Position numbers and translations under genes: made by a program
Part shown: one piece after another, positions 1 to 7,370 of the stretch
Position numbering within the stretch: position 1 is the first letter of the stretch
Layout of the letters: every line of letters starts with the position of its first letter
The notes under the pieces: generated by a model
Database searches by the model: none
Told to the model about the DNA's origin: nothing
The model's input: the letters and a program-made list of their open reading frames with translations, nothing else
IMG/VR virus record: IMGVR_UViG_3300037882_001289
Location: 1-48,057 of that record
From: a virus
Length of the DNA: 48,057 nt
Reading direction: 5' to 3' (one strand)

Positions 1-37
1 CGCACCATGTCAACCGCCGAAGGACAGGAGTGAGTAA
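1..37 (+). CDS. Duplicate 3' fragment of the cupin-like gene (join artefact)
   Basis: The last codons of the gene complete at 47471-47995, ending in TAA 35-37. Present only because the window overlaps itself by 99 bases. Confidence 0.9.
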   Translation, partial: APCQPPKDRSE

Positions 38-99
38 TGGCTAAAGTCGTTATCACTAAATGGGCGTGCGACCGTTGCGGCGAAGTCCACGAGAAGCAG
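1..99. repeat. 99-bp direct terminal repeat, left copy
   Basis: Bases 1-99 are identical to 47959-48057. The repeat covers the last codons of the cupin-like gene (stop at 35-37) and the first 21 codons of the zinc-ribbon gene at 37, so reading frames continue seamlessly across the join. A 99-base overlap is a length commonly left by k-mer assemblers when a circular or terminally redundant molecule is closed. I therefore infer a complete circular or circularly permuted genome, not a biological 99-bp terminal repeat. Confidence 0.95.
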
Positions 100-291
100 C
101 CAGAGACCCGTGGCCGTGATCAATATGTCCTTAAAATGACTTGCGTTGGCGAGTGGTCAAGCTGGGACATATTCGATTGGAAGGAGCTTTGCCACCAATG
201 CAACAGAGACGTTGAAGCGGCGTTGGACGCCTTGCGTTATCGTTCTGCGGCTGATTCAAGCGCCAAGCCAACCGATGGGGGCTCACAGTGA
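37..291 (+). CDS. Small zinc-ribbon-like protein, unknown function
   Basis: 84 residues. Two CxxC pairs (CDRC near residues 11-14 and CHQC near 52-55) suggest one structural zinc site. The start ATG has an AGGAG 10 bases upstream and overlaps the stop of the upstream cupin-like gene (TAATG, visible intact at 47993-47997). It is part of a tightly packed early operon; the next gene overlaps it by 4 bases. Small Cys-pair proteins like this are common in phage early regions. No specific function can be assigned. Confidence 0.8.
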   Translation: MAKVVITKWACDRCGEVHEKQPETRGRDQYVLKMTCVGEWSSWDIFDWKELCHQCNRDVEAALDALRYRSAADSSAKPTDGGSQ

Positions 292-473
292 AAGATAAAT
301 ACATCGTTCATGCCGTGTGCATTCCGCTATGTTTGGCCATAATTTTGCATGGCGTTTTAACGGGTCAAAGTCCGAACAATGAACGCGATCAATCAAGGCT
401 ATATGAATTATGCCTCTCCAATCATTCTATGGCTGATTGCGACAGCCGCCGCGATAAAGGAATGTTCAAGTGA
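288..473 (+). CDS. Small single-span membrane protein
   Basis: 61 residues with a GTG start overlapping the preceding stop (GTGA). A hydrophobic stretch at about residues 8-25 is followed by a polar tail with two cysteines. This looks like an inner-membrane or exported small protein. The overlap suggests translational coupling with its neighbours. Function unknown; early phage membrane peptides often act on host physiology or superinfection, but nothing in the sequence shows that here. Confidence 0.6.
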   Translation: MKDKYIVHAVCIPLCLAIILHGVLTGQSPNNERDQSRLYELCLSNHSMADCDSRRDKGMFK

Positions 474-568
474 CCGCGCCGGATAATATTTGGACTATGA
501 ACGAAGATGAGAAGCAAATCCTGATGGACCACGTTCACCGCATAGAGGCTGCAAATGGCAAAGAGTGA
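470..568 (+). CDS. Very small acidic ORF, 32 aa
   Basis: GTG start in a GTGA overlap with the previous stop, ending at TGA 566-568. The peptide is charged (NEDEKQ) with a plausible C-terminal helix. Support comes only from the exact stop/start overlap, which matches the packing of neighbouring genes. There is no homology that I recognise. Confidence 0.4.
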   Translation: MTAPDNIWTMNEDEKQILMDHVHRIEAANGKE

Positions 569-773
569 TTTCATATTAGGGCGACGTGCCTGTCGTGAAG
601 CTTTCCGGGCAGGCGGAGCTTTCACCGTCTCAGCCTACGTCTATCACGGCAACGGACGCCCTCATATGCGTTACACAGACCCGATACAGAACCAACCGAA
701 GCCAACCAGCCAGATTAGCTATCGCATTCGCGTTACGCCAAAACTGCAATCTTCAACCAAGAGGAACCAACCC

Positions 774-1472
774 ATGTACTTCTACGAGACAGCACAACCT
801 TCCGGCAAATGGACCCCCCGTGTGAGTGGCGACATGCCGAAGATCCACGTGTCGGGGGGCATCCGAAGAATCAGTGATGGCTGCGGACCAAGGATCAGCT
901 TCGAACCTGTTCTGGTGGCCGAGGAGCATCGGCACTTGACCTTGACTGATCTTGCCAACATCTACGGCCAGAACACCAACACTGCGTTGCTTCTATCGAA
1001 GACGATGCTCGTCAGCCCCGGCGAAGCTTCTTCGAATGACCAAGCGGTCGGGAAACTGCCATCTTTCAAAGCTTTGTACCGCAACTACAAGGGCGAGGCT
1101 TCAATGCGTGAGATCATTCCGATCCGGGTATGGTTCGGCAACACGCAGTGGCATCCAGAAGACCAATGGATGATGACTGCTTTCGATCTTGGCAAGCAAG
1201 CGAACCGGGACTTCGCTCTCAAAGACTTCGGCAACATTAACGAAGTCGCCAGCACTGACGGCATCAATCAAGCCATCGAGCGGGTTGAGCGTCTCAATTC
1301 CGCAATGAAGGAAGTCGAAGAGCATCTCTTCGTGGAGCTGTCTCTGCGCCAGCAGGTCGCTCTCAAATTCTCAGCTGCTCGTCTGCAGCGGCACGGCATC
1401 GCGGGCCTTGCAGAGAGCTTCGCCCTCGCTGACGCTTTCCTGGCCTTCCCTGAGCCCAAGGAGAGCGAATGA
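774..1472 (+). CDS. Hypothetical phage protein, 232 aa
   Basis: The chosen ATG at 774 has GAGG 9 bases upstream. The frame is open back to an ATG at 555, which also has a GAGG at good distance and would give 305 residues, but the extra 73 residues are Pro/Arg/Gln rich and less protein-like. The 774 product is globular-looking, with a Trp-rich centre and a helical C-terminal half containing a possible coiled coil at about residues 150-200. Product unknown. It is followed by an ATGA overlap with a mini-gene. Confidence 0.7.
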   Translation: MYFYETAQPSGKWTPRVSGDMPKIHVSGGIRRISDGCGPRISFEPVLVAEEHRHLTLTDLANIYGQNTNTALLLSKTMLVSPGEASSNDQAVGKLPSFKALYRNYKGEASMREIIPIRVWFGNTQWHPEDQWMMTAFDLGKQANRDFALKDFGNINEVASTDGINQAIERVERLNSAMKEVEEHLFVELSLRQQVALKFSAARLQRHGIAGLAESFALADAFLAFPEPKESE

Positions 1473-1615
1473 TGAGACGCTTCTTCATGAGGATCGTCTG
1501 CTGGCTGGATGACCACAAATATGGCCCGTCCAGATCAGTATCCTGGATCAGCGAGAGAGCTTATCCAAGGATGAAGACCTGCCAACGTTGCGGCAAGGAG
1601 GAGCTGGTCGAATGA
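1469..1615 (+). CDS. Mini-gene with C-terminal CxxC, 48 aa
   Basis: Starts at an ATGATGA overlap with the previous stop and ends at TGA 1613-1615, itself overlapping the ATG of the next gene. The peptide starts basic and aromatic and ends with CQRCGKEELVE, half of a zinc knuckle. Its 3' end also supplies the AAGGAGG ribosome-binding site of the GHKL-like gene, so translation is probably coupled. Function unknown. Confidence 0.55.
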   Translation: MMRRFFMRIVCWLDDHKYGPSRSVSWISERAYPRMKTCQRCGKEELVE

Positions 1616-2652
1616 CTGTTCGATTCATCACTGCGACAGAGATACCGCTGCAGAGCTTCACTCTCCTTGGTATCAATGTCAAGACGAAGACTGACGCCAT
1701 AGGGCGATTTGGGACTGGTCTCAAATACGCCGTAGCAGTCATCTTGCGTCATGGCGGAACGATCAGGCTCTTCATATCCGGGACGGAGTATGAGTTCTAC
1801 CTCCATGGTCTTAAGTTCAGAGGCAAGGACTTCCAGCAAGTCAGAATGCGTAAGAGAGCAACCTTCGGTGGTTGGTTGTCCTCTAAAGCTTTGCCATTCA
1901 CGACCGAGTTCGGCAAGGACTGGGGACTGTGGCAAGCCTACCGCGAGCTGGAGAGCAACACTCGCGACGAGAGCGGCCACACCACATCAGATGGCATTCA
2001 GCCTGAAGCATACAAATCCGGGACAGTGATCGAAGTTGACTGCCCCGGCTTCCAAGAGGCTATCGACGAAGAGCAAGTTTTCTTCGATCCCGGCGATAAA
2101 CCCAAGGTCAACTCTTGCGACATCTTCGATATGTACGAAGGCGAGAGCAAGCATTTCTACTATCAAGGGATCCGGGTATATACTCTGCGTTATCCTGCCC
2201 GGTTCACTTATAACTTCAAGTCTCCATATGTGAGGCTGACGGAAGACCGGACCGCAGATAATGCATTCTCTCTGTTCTATTGGATCGCACAAGAGGCCAT
2301 GAAGCTAAGTTCCAACAATCTGGTAACGAGGATGCTTGTGAAGTCCGATAATCCTTGCATGGAGACCCATGATCTCAACTTTGACGTGGATAAAAGAGGC
2401 TCAGATGTGTTCGTGAACACCGCGCGAGCAATGCACGCTGGGGGGTCGCTCGGAAGGTCTTATTCTAATTGGTTCGCTTCTGCTCCAGTTAACCAGGAAC
2501 CGGGCCTGAAGGAAGTCAGTTACAGCCTCACCAACCCTGAATGGGAACTGATCATTAAGGCTGTCGAGCGTGGCCGCCATTGGGATCAAGACTGGTCCGA
2601 TGACAGCGAGCGTGCCTACCAACGTCTTCTCCGCAAACGCGAACCATTCTGA
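1612..2652 (+). CDS. GHKL/Hsp90-like ATPase-fold protein
   Basis: 346 residues. ATG at 1612 is preceded by AAGGAGG and overlaps the upstream stop. Residues 30-40 (IGRFGTGLKYA) match the glycine-rich G2 box of the GHKL ATP-lid (Hsp90, MutL, histidine kinases, Top6B). The N-box and G1 box upstream are not clear, so ATP binding is inferred from one motif. The rest has no domain I recognise. Phage proteins of this type are usually annotated as ATP-binding proteins of unknown role. It sits between cysteine-rich mini-genes in the early operon. Confidence 0.7.
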   Translation: MTVRFITATEIPLQSFTLLGINVKTKTDAIGRFGTGLKYAVAVILRHGGTIRLFISGTEYEFYLHGLKFRGKDFQQVRMRKRATFGGWLSSKALPFTTEFGKDWGLWQAYRELESNTRDESGHTTSDGIQPEAYKSGTVIEVDCPGFQEAIDEEQVFFDPGDKPKVNSCDIFDMYEGESKHFYYQGIRVYTLRYPARFTYNFKSPYVRLTEDRTADNAFSLFYWIAQEAMKLSSNNLVTRMLVKSDNPCMETHDLNFDVDKRGSDVFVNTARAMHAGGSLGRSYSNWFASAPVNQEPGLKEVSYSLTNPEWELIIKAVERGRHWDQDWSDDSERAYQRLLRKREPF

Positions 2653-2662
2653 GGTAACCATC

Positions 2663-2851
2663 ATGCCAAAGCGCCACTGGTCAGAGATCATGACTTGCTC
2701 ATGCGGAGCACGGTTCACGGACTACGCTAGGGAAGCTTATCATCGCCACAACTTCCCTCTTGTCTGCCGTAAGCCTAAGACGAAGAAAACAGCAAGAACG
2801 GCTGAAAAAGAGCGTGCTACTGCGCTTCAGGCGAGAGATAAGCGGTCTTGA
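2663..2851 (+). CDS. Small Cys-containing basic protein
   Basis: 62 residues. ATG at 2663 follows GAGGT closely and lies 10 bases after the previous stop. CSCGARF near residues 12-18 plus HRHNFPLVC form a zinc-finger-like CxC/H/C pattern. The C-terminal 25 residues are Lys/Arg/Ala rich, consistent with nucleic-acid binding. Last gene before a short gap containing a long inverted repeat. Confidence 0.6.
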   Translation: MPKRHWSEIMTCSCGARFTDYAREAYHRHNFPLVCRKPKTKKTARTAEKERATALQARDKRS

Positions 2852-2864
2852 GGGTCGTCTCCTC

Positions 2865-2926
2865 CGCGAAGCGAGTGCAACGTCTTTACGCCCTTTCAGG
2901 CTAGAATGACTCAAGCTCGCTTCGCG
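2865..2926. repeat. Inverted repeat, 11-bp perfect arms
   Basis: CGCGAAGCGAG at 2865-2875 pairs perfectly with CTCGCTTCGCG at 2916-2926, leaving a 40-nt loop. It lies in the 118-bp gap between the genes ending at 2851 and starting at 2970. No T-run follows, so it is not a classic intrinsic terminator. It could be an mRNA processing or stability structure, or a site for a dimeric DNA-binding protein. Confidence 0.7.
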
Positions 2927-2969
2927 ACCTGACGATCTAATCCGGCTTCCCGGCCTTAAGGAGATGATG

Positions 2970-3212
2970 ATGCAAAACTATGACAAGGCGGAATACGTTG
3001 GACCTGATCCAGCTTACGCAGGCCAGAAAGCGGATATCAGACCGCTGAATAAAGCTAAGAGCGAGCTCTCGGGAGACAGTCCGATTGAGGTGCGCTGGGA
3101 AGACCCGAACCTTCCAAAGAATGATGACTTGGGATATTCCCCAGTTCGGGATGATTGGCATTATCACATGGCCAAGAACTTCAAGATCCTTGTCCGCGTC
3201 CCTGCAGCTTAG
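2970..3212 (+). CDS. Hypothetical protein, 80 aa
   Basis: Three successive ATGs occur at 2964, 2967 and 2970. The last has AAGGAG at 6-base spacing and is preferred. The product is acidic, Pro/Asp-rich and has a C-terminal segment ending KILVRVPAA. No motif is recognised. It precedes the 292-aa replication-region protein in the same orientation. Confidence 0.65.
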   Translation: MQNYDKAEYVGPDPAYAGQKADIRPLNKAKSELSGDSPIEVRWEDPNLPKNDDLGYSPVRDDWHYHMAKNFKILVRVPAA

Positions 3213-3329
3213 CTGATGGGCGGACCTTCGCATGCTCGCTGCATAAGAGGCGGCGACAACACTAAACTCTGCAGCTTCTGCGGAGCCAACCCAGAAGAGG
3301 ATTGTCCTCTTCGAATCAGGAGACGCCTC

Positions 3330-4208
3330 ATGGCAGTTAAAGACAAAGAAGCGGAGACCCTCGTCGTCAAGAACGAGAACGCAGTCACGCTCCAAGACCA
3401 GGCAACGGCAGTCGCGAACTTCAACGACGATGATTTCTTCGGCATCAACACGGGCATGGACGAGGTCACTTCTGCCGACGTCACCCTGCCGCGTTATACC
3501 ATCCTGCAGGGCTTGTCGCCGCAAGTCAACAGTCGCAAGGACGAATACGTCGATGGCGCCCAGATGGGCATGATCTTGAACACTGCTTCCAACAAAGTCA
3601 TGAACAGTCAGCGGCTGGTCTTTGCCTATTACCAACGCCGGAACATCGAATGGACACCGCGCGATAAGCCATGTCCGATCGAAGGCTTGCCCAAGCCGCT
3701 GGGCGGGGGGTTGTATCGCGACTATGGGACCGACGACAGCATCCTCGAAGAATGCGTCCGTTGGGAAGAGAACGGTTCGCTGTGGACCCCCCGTGGGAAC
3801 GAGCTGGTCGTGACCGGGACGTGGTATGTCATCGACCCTGACACCTTGTCCATGGGCTGGATCGGGATGGGCAAGACCCAGCTGACTTCGTCCAAGAAGC
3901 TGCTGGCTGGCATCCGCGACGAGAAGTTCATCCATCCTTCGAAGGGCCTGCAGCCTGCTCCGATGTTCTTCCGTGTTTGGGAGATGTCGACCCGTCTGCG
4001 CGAGTTCGACGGCAACGAATGGTTCGTCTGGCAGCACAAGCCCGGTGAGCTGATCCAGAACCACGTCAACGGTCGGGCCATTCTGGAAGCTTGCCGCGAG
4101 GTCAGCCGGACGATCCGCGAAGGCGAGATGCAGATCGATGTCACTGTCGGTGAGACCGACAGTCAGACGCAGAAAGGCGGTTCGGTCGATCAAGGTGGCC
4201 GGATGTAG
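3330..4208 (+). CDS. Phage replication-region protein, unknown role
   Basis: 292 residues; ATG at 3330 has AGGAG at 7-base spacing. The layout of an acidic N-terminus, a central YQRRNIEWTPR-type block, LTSSKKLL and a Trp/Phe-rich C-terminal half resembles a conserved tailed-phage family often found beside replication or recombination genes, usually annotated hypothetical. I recall the family only loosely. An in-frame ATG at 3216 would add 38 residues with LCSFCGANPEEDC, a zinc-knuckle-like segment, but has no ribosome-binding site. DNA binding is possible, not shown. Confidence 0.75.
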   Translation: MAVKDKEAETLVVKNENAVTLQDQATAVANFNDDDFFGINTGMDEVTSADVTLPRYTILQGLSPQVNSRKDEYVDGAQMGMILNTASNKVMNSQRLVFAYYQRRNIEWTPRDKPCPIEGLPKPLGGGLYRDYGTDDSILEECVRWEENGSLWTPRGNELVVTGTWYVIDPDTLSMGWIGMGKTQLTSSKKLLAGIRDEKFIHPSKGLQPAPMFFRVWEMSTRLREFDGNEWFVWQHKPGELIQNHVNGRAILEACREVSRTIREGEMQIDVTVGETDSQTQKGGSVDQGGRM

Positions 4209-4475
4209 GGATCCCGAAAAGCCCGCACGGGCCTGCATGCGAATATGGGTGTATGCCAGAGGGACAGCTGGCATTTCACGACCAGAACGATGCTAGGGGT
4301 TGGCGAGGACGGAAGCTTCTGCCGTGACAGCCGGAGAGACGGCACCTTTTCCAAGCTAGGTAAGCCTATGTTAATGATGGGAAACCAAGCTATCATCTTT
4401 TGAGTACGAAGGTACCTTGAAGATGAGATTGACACCCTTGCCCATTCCTTGAGGGCTTTGACCCAGGAGACGAAC
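4209..4475. other. 267-bp gap with two small hairpins
   Basis: No convincing gene. GCCCG/CGGGC at 4221-4232 forms a tight hairpin. ATGCCAG at 4253-4259 pairs with CTGGCAT at 4268-4274 over an 8-nt loop and is followed by a short T stretch, so a weak terminator after the gene ending at 4208 is possible. A TTGACA lies about 35 bases before the downstream start region but has no good -10. A 37-codon ATG frame (4290-4403) lacks a ribosome-binding site. Confidence 0.5.
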
Positions 4476-4847
4476 ATGCCTCAATTTTTGACTGAACCGG
4501 AATATGCTGGCTTCGTGGCTTCACGGGTTAAAGACCCTGAGCTGCTTCTGCAGCAAGTTACGGCAGAGAAGCTGCATCAGATTCATATGGCGACTGGCCT
4601 GTCCACCGAAGCTGGCGAACTGCTTAGCGCTTTCAAGGCTTCGGTTTTCTACAACAAACCTCTCGACATGGCGAACGTGATCGAGGAGCTTGGCGACATT
4701 GAATTCTATCTTGAGGGTGTCCGGGCCTTGATCGGCGTGACGCGTCAAGAGGTTCTTGCTGGCAACGTGGACAAGCTGTCCAAGCGCTACAAGGACAAGT
4801 TCACCGATGAGCAGGCCAAGGCTCGCGCCGACAAGGAGCAGTCCTGA
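4476..4847 (+). CDS. MazG-like nucleotide pyrophosphohydrolase
   Basis: 123 residues; ATG with CAGGAGACGAAC upstream. The all-alpha NTP-PPase signature is visible: LSTEAGELLSAFK (EAGE, about residues 44-56), then VIEELGDIEFYLE (EELGD) and a closing NVDKLSKRY. These acidic residues bind magnesium and the triphosphate. The family hydrolyses (d)NTPs to (d)NMPs plus pyrophosphate. In phages it can remove non-canonical or host-derived nucleotides, or lower alarmone signalling. It opens the nucleotide-metabolism block, fitting a role in shaping the dNTP pool with the HD and HAD phosphatases downstream. Confidence 0.88.
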   Translation: MPQFLTEPEYAGFVASRVKDPELLLQQVTAEKLHQIHMATGLSTEAGELLSAFKASVFYNKPLDMANVIEELGDIEFYLEGVRALIGVTRQEVLAGNVDKLSKRYKDKFTDEQAKARADKEQS

Positions 4848-5035
4848 TGCTGGACGTGAATGCTATCCAGGAAGGCACCAAGGTCCGGTATCGTCCTTCG
4901 CCTGTCGCCCAAGGGACCCTTGGGGGGACTTTCATCCGTTCCGCTAGGGCCAAGGAGCCTGCAGCGATGATCCTCTTCGAAGGTGAAGAGACCCCCCGGA
5001 TCGCTTACTGCGCTAGGCTTGAGCTCGCGGACTGA
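4847..5035 (+). CDS. Hypothetical protein, 62 aa
   Basis: Start codon shares one base with the MazG stop (TGATG), suggesting coupled translation. The predicted protein is a small beta-rich domain (KVRYRPSP, GGTFIR, MILFEG). Its tight linkage to mazG hints at a related role. No family recognised. Confidence 0.65.
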   Translation: MLDVNAIQEGTKVRYRPSPVAQGTLGGTFIRSARAKEPAAMILFEGEETPRIAYCARLELAD

Positions 5036-5086
5036 TCGCGAGCCTTTCCAATTTCAACGCTAACAACAAACCATAAGGAGACGACC

Positions 5087-5782
5087 ATGACGGAGAATAA
5101 CGAAGAGTTCTTCGGTGACGACCTTCCGGAGACCACGGACAACAACAACACTGCGAGGGTCATCTCTACCTTCAAAGAGTTGATGGAAGCTCAAGAGCAG
5201 TTTGACCAAGTCACGGAACTGGCTGAAGGGCTGAAGGCGAAGATCGGAAAGATCAAGACCGATACCTTCCCAGATCTGCTTCGCGAGATGGGCACGGAGA
5301 TCTGGCGTGACCCTGAAACTGGCATCACCGTTGAACTCGAGACCTCGGTCAACGCTTCTCTGCCGAAGGATCGCGAGAAGCGGAACGAGATCTTGCACGC
5401 TCTTCGCCCGCTTGGCATCGACGAGATCTTGGGCGAAGAGTTCAACGTCACCTTCATCCCAAACGATGTCCGTTCTCCTGTCCTCCGCCGCTTGCTTGGT
5501 ATCCCTGAGCCTGTGGAGGAGCTCATCGAGGATGATTCTGCGCCGACTGCTTCTCCGAAACTGACCAATATGCAGATCGATGCTATTGAGCAGTTCCGCG
5601 AAGCCTTCGCGCTTGGCGAGATGCCAGCTGAAGAGAAGCTTGGCGTCCATGCCAGCCGCCTCGGTGCCTGGCTTCGCAAGAAGATCAACGACGGCAAAGG
5701 TGCAGAAGTCACCGCCGCTGGCATCTGGCACGGCAAGAAGGCCGAAGTCAAGAAGCCTAAGCAGAAGGGAGCTAAAGCATGA
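5087..5782 (+). CDS. Hypothetical phage protein with N-terminal coiled coil
   Basis: 231 residues; ATG preceded by AAGGAGACGACC. Acidic N-terminus, a helical/coiled-coil segment at about residues 25-55, then a beta-rich part (TEIWRDPETGITVELE, then SLPKDREKRNEILHALR) and a lysine-rich C-terminus. The central arrangement resembles a widespread phage replication-region family of unknown function. It overlaps the HD gene by 4 bases, so it probably belongs to the nucleotide/replication operon. The basic tail may contact nucleic acid; this is inference. Confidence 0.7.
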   Translation: MTENNEEFFGDDLPETTDNNNTARVISTFKELMEAQEQFDQVTELAEGLKAKIGKIKTDTFPDLLREMGTEIWRDPETGITVELETSVNASLPKDREKRNEILHALRPLGIDEILGEEFNVTFIPNDVRSPVLRRLLGIPEPVEELIEDDSAPTASPKLTNMQIDAIEQFREAFALGEMPAEEKLGVHASRLGAWLRKKINDGKGAEVTAAGIWHGKKAEVKKPKQKGAKA

Positions 5783-6411
5783 GCGAAGTCTCTGAACCTC
5801 CTTTCATCACCGCGATGTACGCAGCAACCTTCACTGGCAAACAGATCGATTTTGATCATATCAGGCTTGAAGATATCAGTATCGTCGACATCGCTGTTGG
5901 CTTGTCTCAGCAGTGCCGTTACGCTGGGCAGGTCTGGCCGTTCTACTCGGTCGCCGAGCACAGCGTCCTGGTCAGTCAGCTGGTGCCTCAGCAGCCAAGG
6001 AGCCGCTTACCGCTGCAGGCTTTGATGCACGACGGGCCGGAATACATCCTCAACGATATGATCCGGCCCGTCAAGCGTCGGATCACTGGCTATGACGATC
6101 TAGAAGATCGCGTCATGTATGCGATCGACAAGCGGTTCCGGCTGGACTACACCGTCGAAGCTTGGAAGTCCATCAAGCACTTCGATGACCTGATCACGGT
6201 GGCAGAGCGTCGCAAGCTTATGCCACGTCTTGACCCGGCCAAGTACGGACGGGGGGTCAATGAGCTTGATGTCCCGCAAGTGCATTTCAAATGCATGTCT
6301 CCCCCCGTCGCTTGTCTCTCCTTCCTGCATCGGTTCATGCAACTGACGGAATGGACGCCGGACAGCGCAGAACGTGAACTGATCGAGATGATCATGAAGA
6401 CGAGGTTCTGA
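5779..6411 (+). CDS. HD-domain (YfbR-like) phosphohydrolase
   Basis: 210 residues, ATGA overlap with the previous gene. The CRYAGQVWPFYSVAEHSVLV block places H61 in the metal site; the HD pair is in LMHDGPEYILND (H84-D85, with E88), and a later Asp is in KHFDDL. This matches phage HD proteins related to the 5'-deoxynucleotidase YfbR. YfbR-type enzymes dephosphorylate dNMPs, and related phage HD enzymes (DatZ) act on dATP. Substrate here is unknown. With MazG upstream and a HAD phosphatase downstream it could clear a particular dNTP. MHDGPE replaces the more usual LHDAxE, a modest deviation. Confidence 0.82.
   Translation: MSEVSEPPFITAMYAATFTGKQIDFDHIRLEDISIVDIAVGLSQQCRYAGQVWPFYSVAEHSVLVSQLVPQQPRSRLPLQALMHDGPEYILNDMIRPVKRRITGYDDLEDRVMYAIDKRFRLDYTVEAWKSIKHFDDLITVAERRKLMPRLDPAKYGRGVNELDVPQVHFKCMSPPVACLSFLHRFMQLTEWTPDSAERELIEMIMKTRF
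6248..6309. repeat. G6/C6 pair with 9-bp arms inside the HD gene
   Basis: GACGGGGGG (6248-6256) pairs with CCCCCCGTC (6301-6309) across 44 nt; the loop itself contains TGCATTTCAAATGCA, a second hairpin. Codons read CGG GGG GTC and TCT CCC CCC GTC, so different residues are encoded by the two runs. Confidence 0.8.
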
Positions 6412-6413
6412 CC

Positions 6414-7367
6414 ATGGATGATGCAAAGCAGTTGACGATCTTCGGCGCGGGTTTGGCAGGCTTGATTGCTGCCCGCATGCTGATCGAGCGGAAGCCTGTC
6501 ATACTTGAGCAGAAGGATAAGCTTCCGAATAACCATCACGCTCTGCTCCGTTTCCGCAGCGACGCTGTCGGGGAAGCGACCAACATCCCGTTCAGGAAGG
6601 TCTCTGTTTCCAAGAACGTGATCCAAGATGCAGGTAGCAACCAGATCAGGAATGCTGTGATCTATTCGCGCAAGGTCTCTGGGATGATCCATTCCAGATC
6701 AGTTATGGATCTTTCCACCGTCGATCGCTACATCGCACCGAAAGATCTGGTAGCCCGCCTTGCCTCGACTGCGGACATCCAATACGGCAAAGACTTCCTC
6801 GGATGGTCTAGCAACCTGATCAAGCCTCATGGCCCAGTGATCTCGACCATCCCCGTCCCTGTCATGATGGAGATGTTCAAATGGAAGGATGCTGTCAAGT
6901 TCTCCAACAGGGCTGGGTGGACTATCAAGGCTTCCATCAACCCTGATCTTGATTGCAAGCTCAATGCGACCATCTACTCTGCTCGAAGCAGCGATATTTG
7001 GTACCGGGCTTCCGTGACAGACGATCATCTCATGATCGAAGGGGCTGGCAGCGAAAGTATTGACGCTGACCAATGCCTCGACATCTTGAATTCCGTCGTT
7101 GGCCACTTCGGACTTATGTACGGAGACTTGACTACTTTTGCGTGCCACGGGAATGCCTATCAGAAGATCTCTGACCTAAGCGTTTCTGACCGTGAATCTG
7201 TCAAACGTTTCGTGATGTGGTTATCCAACAGGCACCAGATCTATTCGCTTGGGCGTTTCGCTACTTGGCGCCCAAAGCTTCTGCTCGACGACCTCGTCAA
7301 CGATGTCCGCGTCATCGCGCGGTTGATCGATGGCGAATCAAGCTACCAAGAAACAATCAGAGGTTGA
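6414..7367 (+). CDS. FAD/NAD(P)-binding oxidoreductase
   Basis: 317 residues. The N-terminus has a Rossmann dinucleotide motif, IFGAGLAGLIAARML (GxGxxG at about residues 11-16), with an acidic residue ending beta-2 (VILEQ), typical of FAD binding. The C-terminus (SLGRFATWRPKLLLDD) resembles the FAD-closing segment of amine-oxidase/UDP-galactopyranose-mutase-like flavoenzymes. It is 2 bases from the HD stop and 3 bases from the ThyX start, so it is co-transcribed with ThyX. The role is unknown: it might reduce or modify a pyrimidine, or recycle flavin. The middle of the protein has no domain I recognise. Confidence 0.75.
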   Translation: MDDAKQLTIFGAGLAGLIAARMLIERKPVILEQKDKLPNNHHALLRFRSDAVGEATNIPFRKVSVSKNVIQDAGSNQIRNAVIYSRKVSGMIHSRSVMDLSTVDRYIAPKDLVARLASTADIQYGKDFLGWSSNLIKPHGPVISTIPVPVMMEMFKWKDAVKFSNRAGWTIKASINPDLDCKLNATIYSARSSDIWYRASVTDDHLMIEGAGSESIDADQCLDILNSVVGHFGLMYGDLTTFACHGNAYQKISDLSVSDRESVKRFVMWLSNRHQIYSLGRFATWRPKLLLDDLVNDVRVIARLIDGESSYQETIRG

Positions 7368-7370
7368 ACG

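Noticed and set aside
2937-4274. 445-codon open frame on the minus strand
   Set aside because: It is antisense to the well-supported 3330-4208 gene and runs into both flanking gaps. Composition is that of a mirror frame, and no ribosome-binding site or motif is present.
5779-6411. Z-genome (2-aminoadenine) system, suggested by MazG plus HD enzyme
   Set aside because: No PurZ/adenylosuccinate-synthetase-like gene is present, so the classical Z pathway is incomplete.
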